Source of the DNA: an uncultured Roseicyclus sp.
GTDB taxonomy: Bacteria; Pseudomonadota; Alphaproteobacteria; Rhodobacterales; Rhodobacteraceae
Assembly: GCA_947494975.1 (NCBI GenBank)
Contig: CANLXA010000003.1
Coordinates: 744,001-808,000, forward strand
Direction: 5' to 3'
DNA length: 64,000 nt
Part shown: in pieces, positions 9,009 through 17,977 of the stretch
Layout of the letters: each line of letters starts with the position of its first letter
Numbering within the stretch: position 1 is the stretch's first letter
Made by a program: the position numbers and the translations under genes
The notes under the pieces: model-generated
What the model saw: the letters and a program-made list of their open reading frames with translations, nothing else
Told to the model about the DNA's origin: nothing
The model's database searches: none

Positions 9009-9080
9009 AATATTTGCCCTCCTTCCATGATCAATACATGGCGTAGGATAACACAGCTTTGATGTCGGCGCTGTGTCGGT

Positions 9081-9800
9081 CTAAGCCAGCGCTATCGTCA
9101 CGCGTCGGTTCTGCTTGCCCTTGTTCTCGACCTTGGCGATTTTCAGCTTCCCGATCTCACCGGTCCGCCTCACATGCGTACCGCCACAGGGTTGCAGATC
9201 AATGCAGTCCTTGCCCTGCCCGATCCGCACGAGGCGGATCTGCCCGTAGCCCCGGGGCGGCTGGACGGACATGGTCTTGACCAGCGACGGGTTGGCATCA
9301 AGCTCGGCATCGGAAATCCATTCCACCGCAATCTCCAGATCCCGCGTCACCAGCGCGTTCAACTGGCCTTCCAGAATGGCCACATCGTCGGGCGCCTCGG
9401 GCATGTCGAAATCAAGCCGCCCCTTCTCGGCCCCGACCGCACCGCCGGTGACCGGCAGCGGGATCACAACCGACAACAGGTGCAGCGCGGTGTGAATGCG
9501 CATATGCCCGTGGCGCCGATCCCAATCGAGCCGCTGATCTATGGTCGCGCCAACCGGCGGCAGGGCCGATGGCTCCGACGGCACAAGGACGATCGCGCCC
9601 CCGTCATCCTCGACCGCCGTGGCGATGGGAATGCGCCCGCCGTCCCAATCCAGCGTGCCACTATCGCCCGGCTGGCCGCCGCCGCGGGCATAGAACAGCG
9701 TGCGGTCGAGGATCACGCCGCCCTCATCGGTCAGCCCGATCACCTTGGCCGATGCGGATTTCCGGTACGGCTCGTCCATGAACAGGGGATCGGTCCGCAT
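9081..9800 (-). CDS. alanyl-tRNA editing protein, AlaX type
   Basis: This 239-residue stand-alone editing domain hydrolyses serine or glycine wrongly attached to tRNA-Ala. It has RIHTALHLL (His-x3-His) and [13 protein letters not shown] (Cys and His), which together supply the zinc site, and it resembles the editing half of the AlaRS encoded about 8 kb away. FYARGGGQPGDSG is the typical N-terminal glycine-rich segment. The ATG directly follows the stop codon of the MscS channel gene upstream, so the two are in one transcript. A later ATG (MDEPYRK) is an alternative start. Function is well established for the family. Confidence 0.92.
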   Translation of the reverse strand: MRTDPLFMDEPYRKSASAKVIGLTDEGGVILDRTLFYARGGGQPGDSGTLDWDGGRIPIATAVEDDGGAIVLVPSEPSALPPVGATIDQRLDWDRRHGHMRIHTALHLLSVVIPLPVTGGAVGAEKGRLDFDMPEAPDDVAILEGQLNALVTRDLEIAVEWISDAELDANPSLVKTMSVQPPRGYGQIRLVRIGQGKDCIDLQPCGGTHVRRTGEIGKLKIAKVENKGKQNRRVTIALA

Positions 9801-12206
9801 TTACTCGTCCTTCGCAGCAGGTTGTTCGGGCGGCGTTCCGGGTGACGGGTCCGCGGGCTGCGGCGAGGGTGCGGCGTTGGGCAGGACCTCGGGGTTGCGC
9901 AGCCAGATATCGCGCTGCGCGAACGGGATCTCGATCCCTTCCTGTGCGAACCGCTCGGCGATCTGGTGATGCAACTCCGTCTTCGTGACCACCAGCAGAT
10001 TGATGTCGCGCAGGATGCAGCGCATGCGGAAATCGAGGCTGTCGGCCCCGAACCCCATGAAATCCACGCCCGGCGCGGGGAAGCTGACCACATCGGGATG
10101 CCCCTCGGCAATTTCCATCAGGATGTCGGAGACCCGGCGCGTGTCCGATCCATAGGCCACCCCCACCGTCACGATGGCGCGGCCGACCGTGTTGCCGCGA
10201 GTCCAGTTGGTGACAGTGCCGCTGATGAAATCGGCATTGGGTACGATCACATCGGTCTTGTCGAAGGTCTCGATCGTGGTCGAGCGCACGGAGATGTCCT
10301 TGACGATCCCCATATTGCCGTTGACCTCGATCCAGTCGCCTTCGGAAATCGGCCGCTCGATCAGCAAGATGATGCCCGACACGAAGTTCGACACCACGTT
10401 TTGCAGGCCAAAGCCGATGCCGACCGATAGCGCCCCCACCACGAAGCCAAGCGCCGTCAGGTCGATGCCCGCACTCGTCACCGCGATCAGGGCGGCAAGT
10501 GCGATGCCCACATAACCCACGCCCGCACTCACGGCATTGCGGGCCCCCACATCCAACCGGGTGCGGGGCAGCACCGTCGTTTTCAGCGCGCCTTGCACCA
10601 CGCGCGTGATCAGAAGGCCAATCGCGAATACAAGGATCACGGCCAGAATAATGCCCGGCGTGATCCGCGTGTCGCCAACCGTGAACCCTTCGAGGATCCG
10701 AACGTATAGCTCTCCCAACCGCTCGGGCCGCACCCCCCAAATGATGGCGAGGACGGGTGTGGCGAGGATAAACAGCGCGAAATTCACCAAAACCGGCAGC
10801 AAAGCCTCGGAGGCAGTGTCCGGCGTGGTGCGGAAGATCACCGCGTAGAGATCACGCGCCACCGCCTGAAGCGCCATGAGAACGCCGAGGATGAACAGCG
10901 TCAGCGCCGTTGGGATCATCACCGCGACGGCCGCATTGGTGTAGCCGATCAGCCCCAGGGACGGGCCGACGACTGCGATCACCCGCAAGGCGTTGACGAC
11001 GATGGCCAGAACGCCCGGCGCGAAACTGGAGCCGTCGCTTTCCAGCATATCTGCCCGCAGCCGGGCCAGAAGGCTCGACAGCCGCAGATACATGAGGCCA
11101 AGGCCGATATGGAACGGAACGACCAGAACCCCGCGCGCATCGGGCGGCACAAGGTCCAAGCTCGCGAGGATTTCCGACAGGTTCCCGAGCCCGACAAACA
11201 GGCCGATCAGGAAGATGGTGCGGCGCAGCGGCCGTCGCACACTCATCGCGGCCTCAAGGGAGGCCGGGCGGCCCTCGTGGATGGGGAACAGCCGCCCGGC
11301 AAGCCACAGGGCCGCATAGACCGCAAGGATCAGCCCCAGCAGCCCGGAGGCCAGCGCCTCGCCATCTTCGGTCAGAAAGCCGGACCATTCCAGCGCCGAA
11401 ACCAGCATCGCAAAACCGATCAACGGCAGAAGCAATTGGCCAAGCGAGACAAGGAACCCAAGGGCGGTTCTGCCCCGGCGCTGATCCGCATCCAGAAACC
11501 GCTCCCCCAGCCGCGTCACGATCGGGCGCGCGCGCAGGATCAGTACAAGGCCGATCACGACAAGGCCGATGATCGCGGGCGCGTTGTCGGCCACGCCGCT
11601 CCGCACCTCGGGATCGGCGAGCCGCGCACTGGTCTCGTCGCGCTCATCGCGCGCCACATCGGCGAGCGCCCCAAGGGCCGTTGCCCAATTGACCGGGTTG
11701 AGCGGCGTGGGATCAAGCTCCAGCAATTCCTCGGTCTGGCGTTCGGCCAGTATCGCGTCGATCTCTCCAATCAACCCGTTGGCGCGGTTGAAGGCGGCGT
11801 TGGCCTGAAGGCGGGGTGCCTGGGCCCGCGTCAGCGCCTCAGCCAACTCGCTCCGCCGGTTCGCGATCGGGTCGGGCTCGGCCTCGCCGTCTTCCGGGGC
11901 CGGGCCCAAGGCGTCGATCTGGCTCTGGATCGTGGCGATGCGTTCGCCGTTGACAGCATCGGCGGCCAGGAACCGGGCGCGCCAGCGCACCAGTTCGGCC
12001 CGCCGCGCCTCGAAAATCGCGGTTGAGGCCTGCCCACGTTCGATCAACGCCTCGGCCGAGATCGCCTCTCGCTCCCAGCTCTCGTAATCCAGTTCGGTTT
12101 CGGTAGCAGCCCCGCCCATCTGGGCAAGGGCCACACCCGGCGATGCGACACACCCGGCCAGAACCAGACCGAGAACCGCTAGAAGACGAAGGGCGCGGGA
12201 CATCAT
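9801..12206 (-). CDS. large MscS-family mechanosensitive channel with periplasmic N-terminal domain
   Basis: This 801-residue inner-membrane protein carries a signal peptide (cleavage likely near ALA-Q at residue 29). A helical periplasmic region (residues about 30-200, DUF3772-like by appearance) is followed by roughly ten hydrophobic helices. An MscS pore and beta domain lies around residues 560-760 (GFGLQNVVSNFVSGIILLIE and EGDWIEVNGNMGIVKDI). It would open under membrane tension and release solutes in osmotic downshock. The C-terminal tail is Pro-rich. The first ATG overlaps the cysK stop as ATGA, so it is translationally coupled to cysK. The LVLAGC string in the signal could read as a lipobox, but the long hydrophobic run and AQ site fit ordinary cleavage better. 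Confidence 0.9.
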   Translation of the reverse strand: MMSRALRLLAVLGLVLAGCVASPGVALAQMGGAATETELDYESWEREAISAEALIERGQASTAIFEARRAELVRWRARFLAADAVNGERIATIQSQIDALGPAPEDGEAEPDPIANRRSELAEALTRAQAPRLQANAAFNRANGLIGEIDAILAERQTEELLELDPTPLNPVNWATALGALADVARDERDETSARLADPEVRSGVADNAPAIIGLVVIGLVLILRARPIVTRLGERFLDADQRRGRTALGFLVSLGQLLLPLIGFAMLVSALEWSGFLTEDGEALASGLLGLILAVYAALWLAGRLFPIHEGRPASLEAAMSVRRPLRRTIFLIGLFVGLGNLSEILASLDLVPPDARGVLVVPFHIGLGLMYLRLSSLLARLRADMLESDGSSFAPGVLAIVVNALRVIAVVGPSLGLIGYTNAAVAVMIPTALTLFILGVLMALQAVARDLYAVIFRTTPDTASEALLPVLVNFALFILATPVLAIIWGVRPERLGELYVRILEGFTVGDTRITPGIILAVILVFAIGLLITRVVQGALKTTVLPRTRLDVGARNAVSAGVGYVGIALAALIAVTSAGIDLTALGFVVGALSVGIGFGLQNVVSNFVSGIILLIERPISEGDWIEVNGNMGIVKDISVRSTTIETFDKTDVIVPNADFISGTVTNWTRGNTVGRAIVTVGVAYGSDTRRVSDILMEIAEGHPDVVSFPAPGVDFMGFGADSLDFRMRCILRDINLLVVTKTELHHQIAERFAQEGIEIPFAQRDIWLRNPEVLPNAAPSPQPADPSPGTPPEQPAAKDE

Positions 12207-13228
12207 TCCTGGAAGACACTCGGCACGTCGCGGCCCGGCCCGTCCATCCATGCCGGCACAGGAAGGCCCTTTTCGCGCAGGAAATCAGGGTTGAAGAGTT
12301 TGGATTGATACCGCGTGCCGTAGTCGCACAGGATCGTCACGATGGTATGGCCCGGCCCCATCTCCTTCGCCATGCGAATGGCACCGGCGATGTTGATCCC
12401 CGACGACCCGCCAAGGCACAGGCCCTCATGCTCCAGAAGGTCATAGACGATGGGCAGCGCCTCGGCATCGGGGATCTTGTAACAGGTATCGGGCGTGAAG
12501 CCCTCAAGGTTCGCCGTGATCCGACCCTGCCCGATCCCTTCGGTGATCGAATCTCCGCCCGCTTCCTGCCCGGTATAGAGCTTGTAGAGCCCCGAGCCCT
12601 CCGGGTCGGCCAGGCCGATCGTCACGCCCTTGGGCTGCAAAGCCATGCCGACACCGGCCAGCGTGCCACCAGAGCCGACGGCGCAGACAAAACCGTTCAC
12701 CGTGTGGTCGGTCTGCTCCCAGATCTCGGGGCCCGTCATCTCTATATGGGCCTGCCGGTTGGCGACATTGTCGAACTGATTGGCCCAGATCGCGCCATTG
12801 GGGTCGCTCTGCGCCAGCCGTTCGGCCAGACGACCGGAATACTTCACGTAATTGTTCGGGTTCGAATAGGGCACGGCCGGCACCTGGATCAGCTCGGCGC
12901 CCGCGATGCGGATCATATCCTTCTTTTCCTGGCTCTGCGTCTCGGGGATCACGATGACGGTTTTGAACCCAAGCGACGCCCCCACAAGAGCCAACCCAAT
13001 GCCGGTATTGCCCGCGGTGCCTTCCACAATCGTGCCGCCGGGGCGCAGATCGCCGCGCGCCACCGCATCGCGAATGATGAAAAGCGCCGCGCGGTCCTTC
13101 ACCGACTGGCCGGGATTGAGGAACTCCGCCTTGCCCAGGATCTCACAACCGGTCGCCTCCGAGGCGGCACGCAGGCGGATCAGGGGGGTGTTGCCGATGG
13201 CGGCGGCCAGATCAGAATGGATCGTCAT
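12203..13228 (-). CDS. cysK: cysteine synthase A
   Basis: This 341-residue PLP enzyme condenses O-acetylserine with sulfide to make cysteine. NPGQSVKDRAAL places the PLP-binding Lys at residue 44. GTAGNTGIGLALVG is the substrate loop (more usually TSGNTG), and AVGSGGTLAGVG binds the PLP phosphate. The start is the ATG of MTIHSD, four codons after an upstream in-frame ATG. It lies just after trgB and trgA and before the MscS gene. The cysK-trgAB association is known from Rhodobacter sphaeroides, where these genes contribute to tellurite resistance, so cysteine supply and thiol redox balance are the likely common theme. Confidence 0.94.
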   Translation of the reverse strand: MTIHSDLAAAIGNTPLIRLRAASEATGCEILGKAEFLNPGQSVKDRAALFIIRDAVARGDLRPGGTIVEGTAGNTGIGLALVGASLGFKTVIVIPETQSQEKKDMIRIAGAELIQVPAVPYSNPNNYVKYSGRLAERLAQSDPNGAIWANQFDNVANRQAHIEMTGPEIWEQTDHTVNGFVCAVGSGGTLAGVGMALQPKGVTIGLADPEGSGLYKLYTGQEAGGDSITEGIGQGRITANLEGFTPDTCYKIPDAEALPIVYDLLEHEGLCLGGSSGINIAGAIRMAKEMGPGHTIVTILCDYGTRYQSKLFNPDFLREKGLPVPAWMDGPGRDVPSVFQE

Positions 13229-13306
13229 GGGGCAAGGCACCTTTCGCGGGCTTTCGGTGGCCCATCGATAGGGGCGTGGACGCGCGAACTCAACCCGGCA
13301 CGCGGC

Positions 13307-14434
13307 TCAACCATCGCGGATATCCGCGCGCAAACGGTCGCGGTGCAGCACCAGGTATTGCATGGTCAGGATCAGCGGCGCATTGGCCATGTCGCCCTCC
13401 TCCAGCATCCGCAGGGCAAGGTCATAAGGCACAAGGTGGCTCAGAATGTCTTCGTTTTCATCCACATGGCCGCCAAGCCCCGCCGCGCTGTCAGGCAAAT
13501 CGGCGATCCCGAGATAGGAGAACAGCACCTGCGCCACACCCCCTGGCGTGGGATAGTACCGGCCCACGAAATGCAAGTCGCCGAGCGCCAGGTTGGCCTC
13601 CTCCTCCGCCTCGCGCCGCGCTGTGTGCTCGGCGCTTTCGCCCGCATCGATCAGGCCCGCAATCGGCTCCAGAAGCCAGGGCGACGGATCGCCTTGGGCA
13701 AACGGGCCAAAGCGGAACTGCTCGATCACCAGGATCCGGTCGCGCACCGGATCATAGGGCAGCACCGTCACCGCATCGGCGACCCGGTAGACGATCCGCC
13801 GCAAATGCCCAGACGAGCCGCCATCAAACCGCGCATGGCTGGCATGGATCTCTTCGGTGTTGAAAAAGCCGTCATGGACGTGATCGGTGCCCCGATGGCT
13901 GGCATCCACGCGACGGAATCCGTGGCCCACATGGCCCGGTCGGTGCCAGCGCCCGGCGCGGATCTGCGCGTCGGCCCGGGCCCGGATGATGCCAAACCGC
14001 CGCCCCACGGCCTCAGGCGCCTCATTGCCCATCCTGCGCATCACTTCCTGCGCCGCCAGAACCGAGATTTCGCCCCAATCCCGCGCCCAATCGGCCAGTG
14101 GCCAATCCGCGCCCGGCTCGCCTGCCTGATCGGGGGGAAACCAGGCCTCCGCCTCCGTCTCTGCGCCATCGCGGAACACCCGGACGGCGCGGCGCGTGTA
14201 GCCAAAACAGGCCTCATAGAAATCAAGCCGGTGCAGGGCGTCATGTTCCGGAACAATCAGCGCCCCGTCCGCCATGGCACCATCGCGCGCCTCCAGCATC
14301 GGCCAGGACTTGCCCGCCACCCAGGCCGCGCGAAACCCCGGCAGCGCAGCCGGCTCCATGCGCAGGCTGCGGCCCGCCACACACTCCAGCAGCGGCTGAT
14401 GGCACAGGGTGCCGAACAGGAAGATCGGTGTCAT
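13307..14434 (-). CDS. trgB: TrgB-like protein: gamma-glutamylcyclotransferase-like domain fused to NUDIX hydrolase
   Basis: This 375-residue two-domain protein starts with a gamma-glutamylcyclotransferase-like (AIG2) domain (FLFGTL at residues 6-10, roughly to residue 100). It ends with a NUDIX domain of the ADP-ribose pyrophosphatase type. The NUDIX box starts at Gly260 and reads GLIDAGESAEHTARREAEEE, matching G-x5-E-x7-RE-U-x-EE, with the usual final Gly replaced by Asn. It would hydrolyse ADP-ribose or a related nucleoside diphosphate. Gene order trgA-trgB-cysK matches the tellurite-resistance locus described in Rhodobacter sphaeroides. Whether the N-terminal domain is catalytic is not known to me. 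Confidence 0.88.
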   Translation of the reverse strand: MTPIFLFGTLCHQPLLECVAGRSLRMEPAALPGFRAAWVAGKSWPMLEARDGAMADGALIVPEHDALHRLDFYEACFGYTRRAVRVFRDGAETEAEAWFPPDQAGEPGADWPLADWARDWGEISVLAAQEVMRRMGNEAPEAVGRRFGIIRARADAQIRAGRWHRPGHVGHGFRRVDASHRGTDHVHDGFFNTEEIHASHARFDGGSSGHLRRIVYRVADAVTVLPYDPVRDRILVIEQFRFGPFAQGDPSPWLLEPIAGLIDAGESAEHTARREAEEEANLALGDLHFVGRYYPTPGGVAQVLFSYLGIADLPDSAAGLGGHVDENEDILSHLVPYDLALRMLEEGDMANAPLILTMQYLVLHRDRLRADIRDG

Positions 14435-14439
14435 GGGGC

Positions 14440-14880
14440 CTATCGCCAGGCCCGCGCGGCGAATTCCGTCAGGATACCGCCAATGACACCGCCAACCAGA
14501 AGCGCGCCCCAGATCTCGATGGTCAGGGATTGCGTGAGATATTCGAGGAACAGTTCCAGCGTCTCGATGGTGGCCTCACCCGGATCGTCATACCGCAGAT
14601 CGGCCGAGCGTATGAACATGGTGCGCAAGGCAAACAGCAACAACCCGAAAAACGCGATCTGAAGCGAGGATCGGAGGCCGCTGGAAATGGCGGCGCTGAA
14701 CCCGTTTCCGGCGCGCGCGCCCGCCACCATCCAGCCCTGCACCAGCCCGATCAGCGCGATGGTGAGCGGAAAGTACCGGGCGGGCGTGCCCTCCGGTAGC
14801 GTCAGAAGGACCTGAAGGGCCACAAACCAGCCAACCGCAAAGAAGGTGATCGCCCCGACAAGCTTGGCCGCCGTGGGCAT
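14440..14880 (-). CDS. trgA: TrgA family membrane protein
   Basis: This 146-residue protein has about four hydrophobic helices (around residues 7-27, 37-54, 71-87 and 121-140) and no catalytic motif. Its position five bases upstream of trgB, with cysK beyond, identifies it as TrgA of the tellurite-resistance locus of Rhodobacter. Its biochemical function is unknown; it probably sits in the inner membrane. The call rests on size, topology and synteny more than on a motif. Confidence 0.8.
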   Translation of the reverse strand: MPTAAKLVGAITFFAVGWFVALQVLLTLPEGTPARYFPLTIALIGLVQGWMVAGARAGNGFSAAISSGLRSSLQIAFFGLLLFALRTMFIRSADLRYDDPGEATIETLELFLEYLTQSLTIEIWGALLVGGVIGGILTEFAARAWR

Positions 14881-14898
14881 CCTAGATGGTTCCGAGTG

Positions 14899-16110
14899 TC
14901 ACATCGGCCTCCGCACCGTGATCTGTATCACGTCGCAATTTCCGAAATGGAACGTCGCCGCGCAAGAGGTCAGGTAAAAGTTCCACATGCGCCGGAACCG
15001 GTCATCAAAGCCAAGGGCCGCGATTTCGTCCCACTTTTCGTTGAATGTATCGTACCAGCGGCGGCAGGTCTGGCTGTAGCTTTCGCCGAATTCGATGGAT
15101 CTGGCGACCTCCAGACCGGCGCGTTCCACCTGCTCGCCCAGCACTTTCGGGGCCGGTAACATGCCCCCCGGAAAGATGTATTTCTGAATGAAATCAACGC
15201 CCCGCCGGTAAACCTCCCAGCGCTTGTCCTGCACGGTAATGATCTGCAACGTGGCGTTCTTGCCGGGCTTCAGGCGCTCGCGCACCGTATCGAAGTAGGT
15301 GGGCCAGTATTTCTCGCCCACCGCCTCGAACATCTCGATCGACGCGATGCCGTCATATGTGCCCGTTTCGTCACGGTAATCCTGTAACTTGATCTCCACC
15401 AGCTCGCTCAGGCCGGCATCGGCGATGCGTTTCACGGCGAAATCGTGCTGTTCCTGGCTGATCGTCAGGCCGGTGACTTTCAGCCCGCGCTCCTTGGCGG
15501 CATATTCCGCGAACCCGCCCCAGCCGCAGCCGATCTCCAGCACATGATCGCCGGGCACCGCGCCCATCTGGTCGACCATGGAGGCGTATTTGGCGATCTG
15601 CGCGGCCTCAAGGCTCTCTTGCCCGGTCTCGAAGAGCGCCGATGAATAGGTCATCGTGTCGTCCAGCCAGAGGCTGTAGAATTCATTGCCCAGATCGTAA
15701 TGAGCCGAGATGTTCTTTTTCGCCTGCCGCTTGGTGTTGCGCTGCAGCCAGAAGCGGAATTTCTCGTAGGCCCGGATGATGCCCATCCCCAGAAATCCGT
15801 CATAGACCTCGTCATTGTCGGCATGGACCACGTCCAGAAACCCCTGCAGATCGGGGGTGGACCACCATTCATCCAGATAGGCTTCGCAAAATCCCAGATC
15901 GCCCTCGCGGATCAGGCGCGCGAAGATGTCGACGTTGTGGATGTTCAACTCGCCCACCGGGCCCGGCTTGTCGCCCTCAACCCGAAACACGCGCCCATCA
16001 GGCAGGCGGAAATCCAGCCGCCCGTGTTCCAGTCCTTGTGCCTGTTCGAACACGGCCTTGAAGTAGCGCGGCAGGTCGCGCTGCCCCTCAAGTGTCGTTA
16101 ATGCGGTCAT
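14899..16110 (-). CDS. cfa: cyclopropane-fatty-acyl-phospholipid synthase family methyltransferase
   Basis: This 403-residue SAM-dependent enzyme would add a methylene group to unsaturated acyl chains of membrane phospholipids. Motif I is LEIGCGWGGF at residues 191-200, and HYDLGNEFY and TYSSALF are typical of the family. I chose the ATG at 16110, which has AAGGGA eight bases ahead, over the ATG at 16140, whose first codons cover a promoter-like sequence and which lacks a good ribosome-binding site. It lies next to the photolyase gene. In Rhodobacter sphaeroides cfa and a photolyase gene are targets of the singlet-oxygen sigma factor RpoE, so shared stress control is plausible here. Confidence 0.93.
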   Translation of the reverse strand: MTALTTLEGQRDLPRYFKAVFEQAQGLEHGRLDFRLPDGRVFRVEGDKPGPVGELNIHNVDIFARLIREGDLGFCEAYLDEWWSTPDLQGFLDVVHADNDEVYDGFLGMGIIRAYEKFRFWLQRNTKRQAKKNISAHYDLGNEFYSLWLDDTMTYSSALFETGQESLEAAQIAKYASMVDQMGAVPGDHVLEIGCGWGGFAEYAAKERGLKVTGLTISQEQHDFAVKRIADAGLSELVEIKLQDYRDETGTYDGIASIEMFEAVGEKYWPTYFDTVRERLKPGKNATLQIITVQDKRWEVYRRGVDFIQKYIFPGGMLPAPKVLGEQVERAGLEVARSIEFGESYSQTCRRWYDTFNEKWDEIAALGFDDRFRRMWNFYLTSCAATFHFGNCDVIQITVRRPM

Positions 16111-16129
16111 TTTAGTCCCTTGTTGCAGT

Positions 16130-16155
16130 ATCTTATTCATGTAATCCGCAAATCA
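16130..16155 (-). promoter_or_regulatory. weak RpoE-like promoter upstream of cfa
   Basis: On the minus strand TGATTT and TAAGAT occur 14 bases apart, about 20 bases before the cfa ATG. They resemble the TGATC and TAAGA boxes of RpoE/ChrR-type promoters in Rhodobacter, but the spacer is shorter than I would expect. A GTCAC-N6-GTGAC inverted repeat lies further upstream. Tentative. Confidence 0.25.
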
Positions 16156-16207
16156 CAGGGGCAAGCCCTTTGGGCGCCACCTGTCACACGAACGTGACGC
16201 ATCCCTG

Positions 16208-17623
16208 TCAGAAATCGCGATTTGAATAGGCGTCAAGCGCCCTTTGGCGGCCGTCGGCGGCGCTCACGATGGGCGCGTCCGGGTAGTCGCTCTCCGGGCT
16301 CAGGCCCCAGTGGCGCGGGACGGCCTCGAAATAGCTCAGCGCCGTTTCCGGCGGTTTTGGCGTGATCTCGGCCAGCCAGCGTCTCCGATAGCGGCCTTGC
16401 TTGTCGAACTTCTCGGCCTGCGTCTCGGGGTTGAACACGCGGAAATAGGGCGTCGCGTCGGGGCCGGAGCCCGCCGACCATTGCCAGCCCATCGCGTTGC
16501 TGGCCGGGTCCCAGTCCACCAGGCATTCCTCGAACCAGTCCATCCCGATTTTCCAGTGACACATCAGGTGCTTGGTCAGGTAGCTCGCCACCAGCATCCG
16601 GGCACGGTTGTGCATCCGGCCGGTCACGTACATCTCGCGCATCGCGGCATCGACCACCGGCATACCGGTGCGCCCCTGTTTCCAGGCCTTCACTTCCGCC
16701 GTCCGCTCATCCTCGTTCCACGGAAAGGCATCCCACTCCTCGCGCCAATTGGCGTGCGTTATGCGCGGTGTATGGTGCACAAGGTGATAGGCAAAGTCGC
16801 GCCAGACCACCTCTTTCAGGAAGGTCTCCGCGCCGCTCTTGCCCTCCTCCATCGCGCGCTTGCCCGCCCACCAACAGGCCCGCGCGCTGATCTCGCCATA
16901 GGTGAGGTTTTCGCTCAGCAGCGAGGTTCCGTTGACCGCAAGGTTGTCGCGCGCATCCTGGTAACCATCGATCCCGTTGGCCATGAAAGCACCAAGCCGC
17001 CCGCGCGCGGCCTCTTCACCCACGTTCAGATGCGGCGCAACAATGGCGGCCCCCCGATCCATCGCGGCCGCCATGGCCCAATCCCCGATTGCATCGCTGG
17101 CGGGCCAGCTGTCCGGCGCGGGAAGCCTCGGCGTGGGCAGCGCATCCCCCGGGTCACGGCCGCGCACCGCCTTCCAGAACGGCGTGTAGACCTTGTAGAA
17201 CCCGCCGGTTTTCGTCTCGACCGTCCAGGGCTCGAACAGGATATGGCCCCTGTGGCTCACCGCGTCGATCCCGTCGGATTTCAACCCCGCCTTCACCGCT
17301 TCGTCGCGCTTGCGGGCGTCGGGATCATAAAGGCGGTTCCAATGCACCGCCCCTGCCCCGGTCTCGGCGATCACGTCCCGCAACACGTCGAGGGCCTTTC
17401 CCCGCCGCAGGATCAGGCGGGACCCCGCCGCCTCCAGCGTCTTGCCAAAGGCCTCCACGCCCAGTCCCAGCCGCCATTTCGGCGCTGCGCCATGGCGCTC
17501 CACCACCTCGTCCAGGATGAAAACGGGGATGACAGGGGCGCCGCTCGCGCAGGCCGCAACAAGCGCCGGGTTGTCCGACAGGCGAAGATCGCGCCGGATC
17601 CAGTAGAGGATGGGGGTCGTCAT
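16208..17623 (-). CDS. phrB: deoxyribodipyrimidine photolyase (cryptochrome/photolyase family)
   Basis: This 471-residue protein has the N-terminal alpha/beta antenna domain (LYWIRRDLRLSDNPAL) and the C-terminal FAD domain with WRDFAYHL, TGRMHNRARMLVAS, DWDPASNAMGWQW and PYFRVFNP. The order and tryptophan spacing are those of class I CPD photolyases. It would repair cyclobutane pyrimidine dimers using blue or near-UV light. It lies 97 bases upstream of the cfa start on the same strand. A TTGACC box with TAGCTT 15 bases further on precedes it, so it may have its own vegetative promoter. A cryptochrome role cannot be excluded from sequence alone. Confidence 0.94.
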   Translation of the reverse strand: MTTPILYWIRRDLRLSDNPALVAACASGAPVIPVFILDEVVERHGAAPKWRLGLGVEAFGKTLEAAGSRLILRRGKALDVLRDVIAETGAGAVHWNRLYDPDARKRDEAVKAGLKSDGIDAVSHRGHILFEPWTVETKTGGFYKVYTPFWKAVRGRDPGDALPTPRLPAPDSWPASDAIGDWAMAAAMDRGAAIVAPHLNVGEEAARGRLGAFMANGIDGYQDARDNLAVNGTSLLSENLTYGEISARACWWAGKRAMEEGKSGAETFLKEVVWRDFAYHLVHHTPRITHANWREEWDAFPWNEDERTAEVKAWKQGRTGMPVVDAAMREMYVTGRMHNRARMLVASYLTKHLMCHWKIGMDWFEECLVDWDPASNAMGWQWSAGSGPDATPYFRVFNPETQAEKFDKQGRYRRRWLAEITPKPPETALSYFEAVPRHWGLSPESDYPDAPIVSAADGRQRALDAYSNRDF

Positions 17624-17683
17624 ATGCCTGCCGCTCGCGTTAACTCTTTCCGGGCAAGCTAGGGCGCGCGGGCCGGGGTCAAG

Positions 17684-17974
17684 TCAATCGACCGCTTCGA
17701 CCAGAACCAGATCCCGCTCCGAGGCGCCTTTGGCATGGCTCAGCGCCTCTTGATAGGTCGCACTCTCGTAGCAGGCATTGGCCGCATCCAGCGACGGGAA
17801 CAGCGCCACCACGTTGCGCGGATGGGCGCGGCCCTCCTTCTGGATCGCGGTGCCGCCCCGGGCCAGGAACCGGCCGCCATGGGCGGTGATCGCCTCGGTC
17901 GCAAGGGCCGCGTATTTTGCATAGGCCGCGTCATCGCTGACGGTGACATGGGCAATCCAATAAGCTCCGGGCAT
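17684..17974 (-). CDS. DUF1330 family small protein
   Basis: This 96-residue protein has the dimeric ferredoxin-like (alpha/beta barrel) pattern of DUF1330: AYWIAHVTVSD at the start, HGGRFLARGG in the middle and VVALFPSLDAANACYES. The family is widespread and of unknown function. It follows the alaS stop by three bases on the same strand and is probably cotranscribed with alaS. No catalytic residues can be assigned. Confidence 0.85.
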   Translation of the reverse strand: MPGAYWIAHVTVSDDAAYAKYAALATEAITAHGGRFLARGGTAIQKEGRAHPRNVVALFPSLDAANACYESATYQEALSHAKGASERDLVLVEAVD

Positions 17975-17977
17975 CTC

